In this document: positions 4,222-10,684 of the stretch, one piece after another
Layout: each line of letters starts with the position of its first letter
Position numbering within the stretch: position 1 is the stretch's first letter
Virus record (IMG/VR): IMGVR_UViG_3300043436_001302
Location: 1-28,142 of that record
Origin: a virus
Length of the DNA stretch: 28,142 bases
Strand: one strand, 5' to 3'
Position numbers and translations under genes: made by a program
The notes under the pieces: generated by a model
The model's database searches: none
What the model was told of the DNA's origin: nothing
What the model saw: only the letters and a program-made list of their open reading frames with translations

Positions 4222-4723
4222 GCTTCTTGAAACGCATCAATTTTCCACCGATGTAAAGTTTTCCGTTCTTGAACTTTACCTTTTCCGATTTCAACATCAC
4301 CTGATAGAACAGGTAGAGCGAACGGTCACGACCATAAGCTTCCACTTCCCAAGGCCAGTTAAGGTAATCTTCCATTGAGTTAGTCAGCTTGAAGGTCTTT
4401 CCCTGCCACTTTGCGGTGATCAACTCGGAAGACAACTCGCCACGGGCATACTGCTTCACATGCACCATCTCATGCGCGAGGCACTGGAGCATCTTATACC
4501 GCTGCATTCCTGGACGAATACCAATCTCAAAGGAACGAGGGCGCCGTTCAGCATCAAGAGGATTACAACAACCCTCATTTTTTCCCTGATCCTCGATACG
4601 GATTTCGAAATCAAGGTTCTTGGCTAAACGCTCACCCATAACATAGTTGGCAAAGAATGCGGTAGCGAACTTGATTTCGGCCTTACACATATGCTTAGCC
4701 TTGCCGATGATCTTAATGTCCAT
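4202..4723 (-). CDS. SprT-like zinc metallopeptidase
   Basis: 173 aa. The zincin motif HExxH is at 84-88 (LAHEMVHVKQYARGE), and a downstream WPWEVEAYGR (about 123-132) provides the third-ligand glutamate region typical of SprT/Spartan-like phage proteins. Such proteins are predicted zinc proteases; SprT relatives cut DNA-protein crosslinks, but phage roles are mostly unknown. The C-terminal 40 residues are lysine-rich (SEKVKFKNGKLYIGGKLMRFKKLDK). The start at 4723 has GAGG about 10 bases upstream. It is the last gene of the run from 6053. Confidence 0.8.
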   Translation of the reverse strand: MDIKIIGKAKHMCKAEIKFATAFFANYVMGERLAKNLDFEIRIEDQGKNEGCCNPLDAERRPRSFEIGIRPGMQRYKMLQCLAHEMVHVKQYARGELSSELITAKWQGKTFKLTNSMEDYLNWPWEVEAYGRDRSLYLFYQVMLKSEKVKFKNGKLYIGGKLMRFKKLDKTAG

Positions 4724-4728
4724 TAGTT

Positions 4729-4917
4729 TTAGTCCTCAATTGTAATTGCATCAATACCGAACTCTTCCCAGTCCATGTACCATGAATTACTTTCTTTCAT
4801 CTTTGTAATTTTTCTCTCGGCGCCTTCTCTCGTTTTGTAGTAGCCGAGAATTTTGATATCGGATCTAGAAGCCCAATCAAATCGAGCCGTTAGACCAACC
4901 GCAGCATAAACTTTCAT
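4729..4917 (-). CDS. Hypothetical protein, 62 aa
   Basis: Begins MKVYAAVGLTARFDWASRSD and continues ILGYYKTREGAERKITKMKES, a beta-alpha pattern common to small phage proteins that pair a strand carrying a 'G-Y-Y-x-T-x-E-x-A' turn with a helix. There is no catalytic motif or membrane segment. The start follows the stop of the gene above by one base (TAAATG), and the stop lies five bases before the SprT-like gene, so it is embedded in the small-gene operon. Confidence 0.7.
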   Translation of the reverse strand: MKVYAAVGLTARFDWASRSDIKILGYYKTREGAERKITKMKESNSWYMDWEEFGIDAITIED

Positions 4918-5175
4918 TTACTTTGCCTTTATCATCGCCATGAAGTCCGCGACCTCATCAGCCTTAACCCAACCCTTGACCTTACCATTTTCGGTGTCAA
5001 AGTAATACCAGTTGTCATCCTTGTCCCAAGCGGCAATCTCAGCATCAACACTCTGGCCGTGATGATCACGATCCGAGATATAGTTGCCCTTGCCGAATTG
5101 AACCGAGACAGTCCAACCGTTTGCGAAGGTCATGTGAAAGCCATTCATATAGGCATTTCTATCGGTGCTAAACAT
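4918..5175 (-). CDS. Hypothetical protein, 85 aa
   Basis: Starts MFSTDRNAYMNGFHMTFANGWTVSVQFGKGNY. The GFHMTFANGWTVSVQFG stretch is a pair of beta strands seen in a group of short phage proteins of unknown function. The middle part (AEIAAWDKDDNWYYFD) is acidic and aromatic, and the C-terminus (VKADEVADFMAMI) is helical. The start overlaps the preceding stop by TAATG. No function is recognised. Confidence 0.75.
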   Translation of the reverse strand: MFSTDRNAYMNGFHMTFANGWTVSVQFGKGNYISDRDHHGQSVDAEIAAWDKDDNWYYFDTENGKVKGWVKADEVADFMAMIKAK

Positions 5176-5393
5176 TATTCTTCCTCACGCCAGTTGCTCC
5201 ACACTACAATTCCAGTATCCATTTCAGGTTCCGCATCAACGGTAAACTGACGGATAACGAGATCACGGTAGAAAACAGAATCCGGTTCATCTCCGATGTA
5301 TCGCTGTACCGCAATCATAGCGGTATCAAGGGACGAATATACACCCAAGATTATTTGGTTTTCATAGGTCGATTCGTATGCCAGAATAAACAT
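5175..5393 (-). CDS. Hypothetical protein, 72 aa
   Basis: I choose the start MFILAYESTYENQ at 5393 because it overlaps the stop of the 46-aa membrane gene as TAATG. The longer frame to 5435 would run through that gene. The sequence has a strand-rich start, then YSSLDTAMIAVQRYIGDEP, and an acidic tail ending NWREEE. It resembles small phage proteins with a ferredoxin-like layout. No function is assigned. Confidence 0.7.
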   Translation of the reverse strand: MFILAYESTYENQIILGVYSSLDTAMIAVQRYIGDEPDSVFYRDLVIRQFTVDAEPEMDTGIVVWSNWREEE

Positions 5394-5533
5394 TATTCTA
5401 ATTCCCCATGCATAAGCATTGAATAGAAGCCCCAAGCCATGAAGCCGAAGCCGATGGTACCCATCACAATCTGTAAGCCAAGACCAGTCGTGGCCGAAGC
5501 GCCCAGAACCATACCGAGTAGAAATCTAAGCAT
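5393..5533 (-). CDS. Small membrane protein, 46 aa
   Basis: ATG at 5533 overlaps the stop of the 31-aa gene (TAATG), and its own TAA overlaps the next ATG in the same way. The product starts MLRFLLGMVLGASATTGLG and is almost wholly hydrophobic, with GTIGFGFMAWGFYSML forming a second segment and a short charged tail HGELE. It therefore probably has one or two membrane helices. No family is recognised. Coupling on both sides argues that it is real. Confidence 0.7.
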   Translation of the reverse strand: MLRFLLGMVLGASATTGLGLQIVMGTIGFGFMAWGFYSMLMHGELE

Positions 5534-5628
5534 TAGAGCACCCACGAATAAATAGTTGACCAGAACCAGACAAGATATGCGATTAGCGCAATAAAGAGCG
5601 AAACGCGAACAAAAATTTCAAGGGCCAT
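5533..5628 (-). CDS. Small membrane protein, 31 aa
   Basis: ATG at 5628 overlaps the TAA of the 141-aa gene upstream, and the stop overlaps the next start, both as TAATG. The product MALEIFVRVSLFIALIAYL... ending YSWVL has a single 20-residue hydrophobic helix with one arginine near the N-terminus. Its size and shape resemble small phage membrane effectors, but no function can be named. The overlap pattern is the main support. Confidence 0.65.
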   Translation of the reverse strand: MALEIFVRVSLFIALIAYLVWFWSTIYSWVL

Positions 5629-6053
5629 TAGAGCCATCCATCCTGATAGTTGTGAGCCACATAGTCAATCGGAAGCGGAGCCTCGTCGCGCTTGATGTTT
5701 TCTTCCTCAGCGTCTTCCTGAATGTAGATCATTTCCTGAGCGCGCCATTCTTCCTCGCGCTTGATTTCGTCTTCCATCATGCGGCTGAGAAGGTCAATCT
5801 CATGTTCCAGTTCCTCATCGGACATGTCCTTGAGGTTGATGTGGCGCGGGCGACAACCCGTAACATCCTTGTACATCTCCCAAAAGAAACTTTCGTTTTC
5901 GTATCGCTTGAATTGAGCCACGGTCGTGACACCCATCTCAGCCCAGAAATCGAGTTCCTCGACATAAAGACCAGTCCAGCGGTTATCGGGATCTTCGGCT
6001 ACCCAAGCCAGCTTTTCAGCATTGAGGGCAGCCAGGTGTTCAGCAAGGGTCAT
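5628..6053 (-). CDS. Hypothetical acidic protein, about 141 aa
   Basis: The frame opens with MMTETT at 6071, but the third Met at 6053 (MTLAEHLAALNAEKLAW) has GGAG seven bases upstream, and the promoter motif at 6068-6106 overlaps the first two. The protein is strongly acidic and helical, with a coiled-coil-like stretch (SDEELEHEIDLLSRMMEDEIKREEEWRAQ written here in part as LEHEIDLLSRMMEDEIK). It ends HNYQDGWL. No family is known to me. It heads the run of coupled small genes down to 4202. Confidence 0.7.
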   Translation of the reverse strand: MTLAEHLAALNAEKLAWVAEDPDNRWTGLYVEELDFWAEMGVTTVAQFKRYENESFFWEMYKDVTGCRPRHINLKDMSDEELEHEIDLLSRMMEDEIKREEEWRAQEMIYIQEDAEEENIKRDEAPLPIDYVAHNYQDGWL

Positions 6054-6067
6054 GGTAGTCTCCGTCA

Positions 6068-6106
6068 TCATATACTATAGATGGGGATGGCAACCCGGAA
6101 TTTCAA
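6068..6106 (-). promoter_or_regulatory. Repeated tripartite promoter-like motif, copy B
   Basis: TTGAAA (6106-6101), N7, TTGC, N7, ATCTATAGTAT (6082-6072), then ATGA: identical blocks and spacing to the copy at 941-979. Taking TATAGT (6079-6074) as -10 puts the start at about 6068, just ahead of the GGAG that serves the ATG at 6053. The 21-nt gap from TTGAAA to TATAGT is unusual for sigma-70. Confidence 0.55.
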
Positions 6107-6237
6107 GGGTAGTCTTTGCATACCTGCCATGCATCCAGCGCATAGGCTAAGTCATTGATTTCTCGTCCGGCTAAGTTATTGATATCATTGGGTTCGGTCC
6201 AGACAATGGAGGAAGCGGCTGGAGCTGGTGGTTCTGG
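6103..6237 (-). pseudogene. Open frame without a start, probable gene remnant
   Basis: From the TGA at 6240-6238 to the TGA at 6105-6103 the minus strand stays open for 44 codons (PEPPAPAASSIVW... then NDINNLAGREINDLAYALDA). The residues look protein-like but there is no ATG, GTG or TTG in frame. The same frame upstream of the TGA is also open (RPESDWYGYI). It may be a decayed gene, or chance in a structured region, since a long hairpin overlaps its 5' part. Confidence 0.3.
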
Positions 6238-6277
6238 TCAGATATATCCGTACCAGTCGCTCTCCGGCCGCTTCTCC
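6208..6277 (-). other. 70-nt nested hairpin
   Basis: GGAGAAGCGGC (6277-6267) pairs with GCCGCTTCCTCC (6219-6208), 11 bp with one bulged C. Inside, GGAGAGC can pair with GCTCC, and CTGGT pairs with ACCAG. There is no U tract after it, so it is not a standard terminator. It lies between the genes ending at 6297 and starting at 6053 and could be a processing site, attenuator or small RNA. Confidence 0.5.
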
Positions 6278-6296
6278 TGCCCGATCCTACCGAGTT

Positions 6297-6533
6297 TTAA
6301 GCTGAAATGAAGTCGGAGAAGGCGGTGTTGACGTTTCGAGACAATACAACTTCCCGTAGAATAAATGTCGGAGTGAAGCCATCAAAGGCGCCACCACCAC
6401 TAAGAAACTCGGAATACTCTTCCGCCTCTTCCTCGAATGCAAAAGCTTTGATCAATTGATCGGTCTTATTTTCCATAACACACCAGATGAAATCATCATT
6501 AACAGCCAGCGGCATCACATAATAGTTATTCAT
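6297..6533 (-). CDS. Hypothetical protein, 78 aa
   Basis: I start it at 6533 (MNNYYVMPLAVNDDF) because GGGGAAAG lies just upstream and the ATG overlaps the stop of the Cys-rich gene (ATGAATAA). The longer frame from 6584 runs through that gene. The core IWCVMENKTDQLIKAFAFEEEAEEYSEFL is a strand followed by an acidic helix. There is no motif of known function. About 240 gene-poor bases follow it. Confidence 0.65.
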   Translation of the reverse strand: MNNYYVMPLAVNDDFIWCVMENKTDQLIKAFAFEEEAEEYSEFLSGGGAFDGFTPTFILREVVLSRNVNTAFSDFISA

Positions 6534-6765
6534 CTTTCTTTCCCCAGTTGCAGGTGCAGGCTTCAAATTCCATACAAGTCTCATCTATCGGCAAATAATC
6601 CCAGTCAGGACAATAGTGACAACTATCGCCAGTCAATAGATGATCATGCCAACGAAAACAATCTTGGGCCCAGACAATGGCAAAGTCTTCCTCTGTCATT
6701 TTCTTTGGATCATCTGTACTCAGCTTTTTAAATTTGTGACGCACTTCTATCTTATCATTTGTCAT
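6526..6765 (-). CDS. Cysteine-rich small protein, 79 aa
   Basis: The start at 6765 overlaps the helicase stop as ATGA. The N-terminal half is charged and helical (VRHKFKKLSTDDPKKMTEEDF). The C-terminal half has five cysteines and histidines (DCFRWHDH, CHYCPDWDY, ETCMEFEACTCNW) that could bind zinc. Its position right after the replicative helicase suggests expression with the replication genes, but there is no evidence of function. Confidence 0.7.
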   Translation of the reverse strand: MTNDKIEVRHKFKKLSTDDPKKMTEEDFAIVWAQDCFRWHDHLLTGDSCHYCPDWDYLPIDETCMEFEACTCNWGKKDE

Positions 6766-8147
6766 ACTTTGAATCCCTTGAATTTGTTTTTCCTATCATC
6801 TGGTTTATTTGTAGTGATATGTTTTGTCTGACCGCTATCAACGATATCCATCTGAGCAGAATTTTCTACATCATACAGTTTCATCTTTGCACGATCAATA
6901 CCCAATACAAATCTCTTATTCATTGTAGGATCATTATATCGGTTCTTCAACTGCTTTACCATAATCTGACCGAGTGCTTGTAGCTCTTCGGTAGATATTA
7001 AGGCAAACATGAAGTCAGCCGTTGCAGGTAGACCAAATGATTCGGAAGTATCTTCAAGACCAACATCGGAAGATGTGAAGCCGCTTCTGGTTGTCTGTGT
7101 CGCTGAAACAACTGGCACTTCAAATTCCACAGCAAGACCGCGCAACTCTTCTGCGATTGACTTAATGTATGTATATGAATTGATATTGGAACCAGGCTTC
7201 ACGCGCGAGGACATACAGATGTTAAGATAGTCTACAAAGATGATATCTGGCTTGAACGACTTCTTCAAGTTCAATTCATTCAATAGAGCTTTGAAATGCA
7301 TTGAGGATGCACCGGCAGTAGGATACTCCTTAACGATCAACTTACCATTTGTTTTAGACTTGATCATACCAGCCTTCTTTTCATACATATCTTTTGATAG
7401 AGACATCAAGTCTTCAAAGGTAATGTTCATTAGATTGGCATCGATACGCTTCGCAACTTCTTCTTCGGCCAACTCAAGGGTGATATACAATACATTCTTG
7501 CCTTGGTTCAAACACGAAGCAGCAACATGACACATGAACAAAGACTTACCAACACCAGTACCAGCCAGTGCGATATTCAATGTCTTCTTTGGTAGACCAT
7601 CTTTGGTAATCTTGTTAAAGAATTCGAGATCAAAGGGAATCTTCTCAAGCACACGATGGTAGTAATCATATCGCTTATCGAAATCTTCTAGATAATCGTG
7701 ACCAACATTTGGATCAAACGATACAGCCAAAGCATCCGAAAGAATAGATGGAATGGCCCCCGTTGTGAGGGAACCATTCTTGTTGTTCATGATTTCGATT
7801 GAGGACATGATTGCATGATACAGGGCTTTTTCCTGACAGAACTTTTCAGTGCTATCAACAAGCCAATCAATGTTTGTATCGTCCGTGTTAGAACGAAAGT
7901 CATTGATTGTGGTATTGATACTCTTGACCTGATCTTCTTTTAGAGAAGGAAGAGAATCAACTTCAATCTGCAATGCATCATATGTTGGAGCCTTGTTATA
8001 CTTAAGGACAAAGTCCTTTATCTCCTTGTAGAGAACACGATCCTCTTCTGCTGAAAAGTATTCGTCTTTAATGAATGGCAATACCTTGCGAGTATAGTCA
8101 TCATTCCTCAACAAATTCCGTAGGATCGTTTTCTCTAATTGCACCAT
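6762..8147 (-). CDS. DnaB/gp41-type replicative DNA helicase
   Basis: 461 aa. The C-terminal RecA-like motor shows Walker A AGTGVGKS (195-202), the acidic strand YITLELAEEE (220-229), Walker B IIFVDYLN (302-309), SATQTTR (348-354) and a likely arginine finger in QLKNRYND (about 399-406). The N-terminal about 150 residues form the helical collar/primase-interacting region. It unwinds DNA 5' to 3' at the fork, as T4 gp41 does. The start at 8147 has GGAG four bases upstream, within the small gene above (47-nt overlap). Order uvsX - small gene - helicase matches the T4 uvsX-40-41 arrangement. Confidence 0.92.
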   Translation of the reverse strand: MVQLEKTILRNLLRNDDYTRKVLPFIKDEYFSAEEDRVLYKEIKDFVLKYNKAPTYDALQIEVDSLPSLKEDQVKSINTTINDFRSNTDDTNIDWLVDSTEKFCQEKALYHAIMSSIEIMNNKNGSLTTGAIPSILSDALAVSFDPNVGHDYLEDFDKRYDYYHRVLEKIPFDLEFFNKITKDGLPKKTLNIALAGTGVGKSLFMCHVAASCLNQGKNVLYITLELAEEEVAKRIDANLMNITFEDLMSLSKDMYEKKAGMIKSKTNGKLIVKEYPTAGASSMHFKALLNELNLKKSFKPDIIFVDYLNICMSSRVKPGSNINSYTYIKSIAEELRGLAVEFEVPVVSATQTTRSGFTSSDVGLEDTSESFGLPATADFMFALISTEELQALGQIMVKQLKNRYNDPTMNKRFVLGIDRAKMKLYDVENSAQMDIVDSGQTKHITTNKPDDRKNKFKGFKV

Positions 8148-8418
8148 CTAACTCCGCTATATCGATAATCAATGTGTTGAGAATAAGTCCAAGATGTTGT
8201 TCGAAGTATTTGTCCTCTCGCAACTTGTCTTCCTTGAATTTACCCGATGAAAGAATTTCGTAGGAAAATCTCAGAGTGGCTGTTTCGTCCACGTTTTCAC
8301 GAACACCAACATTTGTAAAACGAAATATAACACCTTTATAGGCTTCTGTCAATAGTTCAATTGCAGAAGTATCAGTATTATATACATTACTGAAACGAAA
8401 ATCGATTCCTAAAATCAT
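8101..8418 (-). CDS. Conserved-position small protein between UvsX and helicase, 105 aa
   Basis: ATG at 8418 overlaps the uvsX stop as ATGA, and its last 47 bases overlap the helicase start, so the three genes are translationally linked. The sequence is beta-rich at first ([27 protein letters not shown]), then helical and acidic ([20 protein letters not shown]). It occupies the slot held by gene 40 in T4, but I see no sequence proof of homology. A role tied to the replisome is inference from position only. Confidence 0.75.
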   Translation of the reverse strand: MILGIDFRFSNVYNTDTSAIELLTEAYKGVIFRFTNVGVRENVDETATLRFSYEILSSGKFKEDKLREDKYFEQHLGLILNTLIIDIAELDGAIRENDPTEFVEE

Positions 8419-9470
8419 GCTGCGTCCTCCGCATCAGACATGACATTAGACTTGCCGTAGAGGAACTCATCCTTACACTTTTCGTCAATCTGATCAAGAA
8501 TGTCCTGAGTGAAATACTTCTCTGGCTCTTTCAAAATAGCAGATTCGAATACCTTTGTTCCATTAGGAAGTTCGTAACGAGTTGATACCTTCTTGATGAT
8601 ACCAAACTTTTCAGCCAGATCGACAAGACCATAGTATGGATCAAGACCATCAGTATAATCTAGTAGAGTTTCTACCTTCTTATTCTCAATTGTCAGACGA
8701 GACTTCTTAAGATTGACAGTGATGATAGCACCGGTTACCTGATTATCTTTATCTTTGTCCTTCTTCTTAGACAAGAACAGAATACCAGAAGCAGCGTATT
8801 CTAGACCAGAACCACCACCCATCTTCTTGGTTGGCACATACGAACCAACAACATCATAAACATGATTAGTCACAATGAGAGGAACTTTGGCCTTGCCAAG
8901 CTTAAGAGTAAGAACACGGAATGCACCACGAACAAGCTGTGCGCGAGTCATATCGCGTGTGTCTTTACCGTCTGCAATGTCTGCCATTTCTTTATCAGTG
9001 GAAAGATTGCCAAGCGAGTCAAGGACAAAGAGCATTGGAGGACGTTCTTTGTTGGCCTTATCTTCAATATACTTGTCAAGGATCTTTACAGCCTGTGTGC
9101 GAAATTCCTGGATAGTAGCAACTGGCACGACTGCAACTCGTTTGGTGTCAACGCCTCGATCTGCCAACATCTGCTTAGATATTGCGGATTCTGATTCAAA
9201 GTAGAATACGAATCCTGTCGCGTTGTCTCTGAGGAATTGTCGGACAATGTTAATCGCATAAAAGGTCTTTCCGGTTGAAGGTTCACCTGCAAGTGCGGTA
9301 ACCTTGTTAGCAGGGAGGCCGCCATATATACTACCAGAAAGCAAAGCATTGAGGCTATAGCTGCCGGTACCAATGAACCCAGTAACATCACCAGCTTCAA
9401 CGCCATCTTCTGCAATTCCTGCATACTCATTATCAATCTCCTTTAATAGGGAGTTAAACATATTACTCAT
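8415..9470 (-). CDS. uvsX: UvsX/RecA-like recombinase
   Basis: 351 aa. Walker A GEPSTGKT (62-69), the glutamate-bearing FYFESESA (about 89-96), Walker [11 protein letters not shown] (147-156) and the DNA-binding L2 region rich in glycine ([15 protein letters not shown], about 214-228) follow the RecA/UvsX order. It forms filaments on ssDNA and drives strand exchange for recombination-dependent replication. The start at 9470 has GGAG seven bases upstream. A hairpin with GGAG in its loop lies just ahead in the leader. It overlaps the next gene by ATGA. Confidence 0.93.
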   Translation of the reverse strand: MSNMFNSLLKEIDNEYAGIAEDGVEAGDVTGFIGTGSYSLNALLSGSIYGGLPANKVTALAGEPSTGKTFYAINIVRQFLRDNATGFVFYFESESAISKQMLADRGVDTKRVAVVPVATIQEFRTQAVKILDKYIEDKANKERPPMLFVLDSLGNLSTDKEMADIADGKDTRDMTRAQLVRGAFRVLTLKLGKAKVPLIVTNHVYDVVGSYVPTKKMGGGSGLEYAASGILFLSKKKDKDKDNQVTGAIITVNLKKSRLTIENKKVETLLDYTDGLDPYYGLVDLAEKFGIIKKVSTRYELPNGTKVFESAILKEPEKYFTQDILDQIDEKCKDEFLYGKSNVMSDAEDAA

Positions 9471-9495
9471 ATTGATTCTCCAATATTATGATTAT

Positions 9496-9515
9496 CGTCA
9501 AGATTCTCCTTGACG
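9496..9515 (-). other. Hairpin in the uvsX leader
   Basis: CGTCAAG (9515-9509) pairs perfectly with CTTGACG (9502-9496) around the loop GAGAAT; with the preceding G the minus strand reads GGAGAAT at the loop edge. It lies between the cupin stop and the uvsX start, with no U tract after it. It may be an mRNA-processing or translational control element. Confidence 0.5.
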
Positions 9516-9521
9516 CCGTAT

Positions 9522-9890
9522 TTAGCAGCGAACGATATCTTCTTCGCTGCATATCTCACCCATTTGAACTTCTATGGCCACAAGAGTTTCATGTAGGTGA
9601 GTATTCGTAATCTTATGTAAAGACATTCGAGGAACGTGAAATGATTCGCCCTTGCTAACAGTAAAGATATTACCATCAACGATAACCTTGCCTTCACCCT
9701 GCACAATCGTCCAATGCTCAGAGCGATGATTGTGATATTGTAGTGAAATGGCTTGATCAGGAAGAATGTGTAGACGCTTGACCTTGTAACCTTGATCTAC
9801 ATCAAGAACATGCCATTCGCCCCACGGGCGCTTCACCGATTCATATATCATTGGTTGATTCCTATCATTCGATTCATCGTAATTAGCCAT
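9522..9890 (-). CDS. Stand-alone cupin of the type II phosphomannose isomerase family
   Basis: 122 aa. KRPWGEWHVLDVDQGYKVKRL (in part) followed by ISLQYHNHRSEHWTIVQGEGKV is the signature of the C-terminal isomerase domain of ManC-type enzymes, here as a separate protein. Metal ligands are visible at Q51, H53 and E58, with H85 later in SFHVPRMSLHKI. The domain interconverts fructose-6-P and mannose-6-P, the entry to GDP-mannose. It is placed between polB and uvsX rather than with the glycan operon, so it would be made with the replication genes. The ManC guanylyltransferase half is absent here. Confidence 0.8.
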   Translation of the reverse strand: MANYDESNDRNQPMIYESVKRPWGEWHVLDVDQGYKVKRLHILPDQAISLQYHNHRSEHWTIVQGEGKVIVDGNIFTVSKGESFHVPRMSLHKITNTHLHETLVAIEVQMGEICSEEDIVRC

Positions 9891-10677
9891 TTTTTTCCAA
9901 CTCTTCCATATCTAAAAACTCTATTCGCCTTGATCTACTCATCGATATGTTGAATGCTAATAGGAGCAATACCGCTAAAGGATCAAACACAAATATGAGA
10001 ATTATTATAACAAATCTGACGGCTTTGTCAAGCAATTGTTGGTCATCTGACCCATAGATAAGTTCAGCAACATATTTTAGTGGGCCAACTTCCGCTTCAA
10101 TCTTCTTTTGATTGGATTGTAGCTTGATTCTATCAGCCTTTAATTTACCGATCTTATCAATCTCGGTTCTCTTTTCATCCACAAGAGTTTGTCTTGTTTC
10201 TTTCTGTTGCTTTGCCGCTTGTAGGGAAGATTTAGTCTGCCCCTTTTCAATCATCTTTGAAATGGAATCATCTATGACCTTTATCTGTTTATCCAAATCT
10301 GCGATGCGTTCCTCTTGGAACTTTATATCGTTATCGACAATTTCGATTTGATCACTTACACCAGTGTTCATTGTTAGTGTCTGTTCTATGTGCGCTCTTG
10401 ATAAAAAGCCAAAGATTCCCATGCTTGTTATCAGCATGAGAACCACTATTGCTATTGTGAGATATGACTTGATTAGAAACGGTGTTTGTTTCCAGTTATT
10501 GTATAGCCATGATACTGCGACGAGTTTGCCAAATTCAAGTGAAGTGCCCATAATGACCACGGGCCAAAATGCTCCTGCAAAGATTGCAGTAAGACCTATG
10601 ATTGAGTAATAGGCAGCAACGCCTGATATGATTAGTCCTGTAAGAAAGACCAGATAGTTTAAGAAATGTTGTTTCAT
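9883..10677 (-). CDS. Membrane protein with a cytosolic coiled coil
   Basis: 264 aa. Two N-terminal hydrophobic segments (about 8-50) and a third (about 70-92) precede a long charged coiled coil (about 110-200, rich in K, E, Q, D) and a last membrane helix (about 222-246, VRFVIIILIFVFDPLAVLLLL). The C-terminal tail is charged. Similar proteins occur near polymerase genes in T4-like phages, with no known role. The start at 10677 follows the polymerase stop by a few bases, and the end overlaps the cupin start. A promoter lies inside its 3' part (10004-10031). Confidence 0.8.
   Translation of the reverse strand: MKQHFLNYLVFLTGLIISGVAAYYSIIGLTAIFAGAFWPVVIMGTSLEFGKLVAVSWLYNNWKQTPFLIKSYLTIAIVVLMLITSMGIFGFLSRAHIEQTLTMNTGVSDQIEIVDNDIKFQEERIADLDKQIKVIDDSISKMIEKGQTKSSLQAAKQQKETRQTLVDEKRTEIDKIGKLKADRIKLQSNQKKIEAEVGPLKYVAELIYGSDDQQLLDKAVRFVIIILIFVFDPLAVLLLLAFNISMSRSRRIEFLDMEELEKNG
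10004..10031 (-). promoter_or_regulatory. Intragenic promoter TTGACA-N16-TATAAT
   Basis: Perfect -35 (10031-10026) and perfect -10 (10009-10004), 16 nt apart, inside the membrane-protein gene and about 110 nt upstream of the cupin start. It would transcribe cupin, uvsX, the 105-aa gene and helicase separately from the polymerase. Confidence 0.65.
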
Positions 10678-10684
10678 CTCTTAT

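Noticed and set aside
5652-6080. Plus-strand frame of 142 codons
   Set aside because: Antisense shadow of the acidic 141-aa gene; its composition is that of a reversed helical protein.
9086-9436. Second minus-strand frame within uvsX
   Set aside because: Out-of-frame shadow of the recombinase gene; no ribosome site and low-quality composition.
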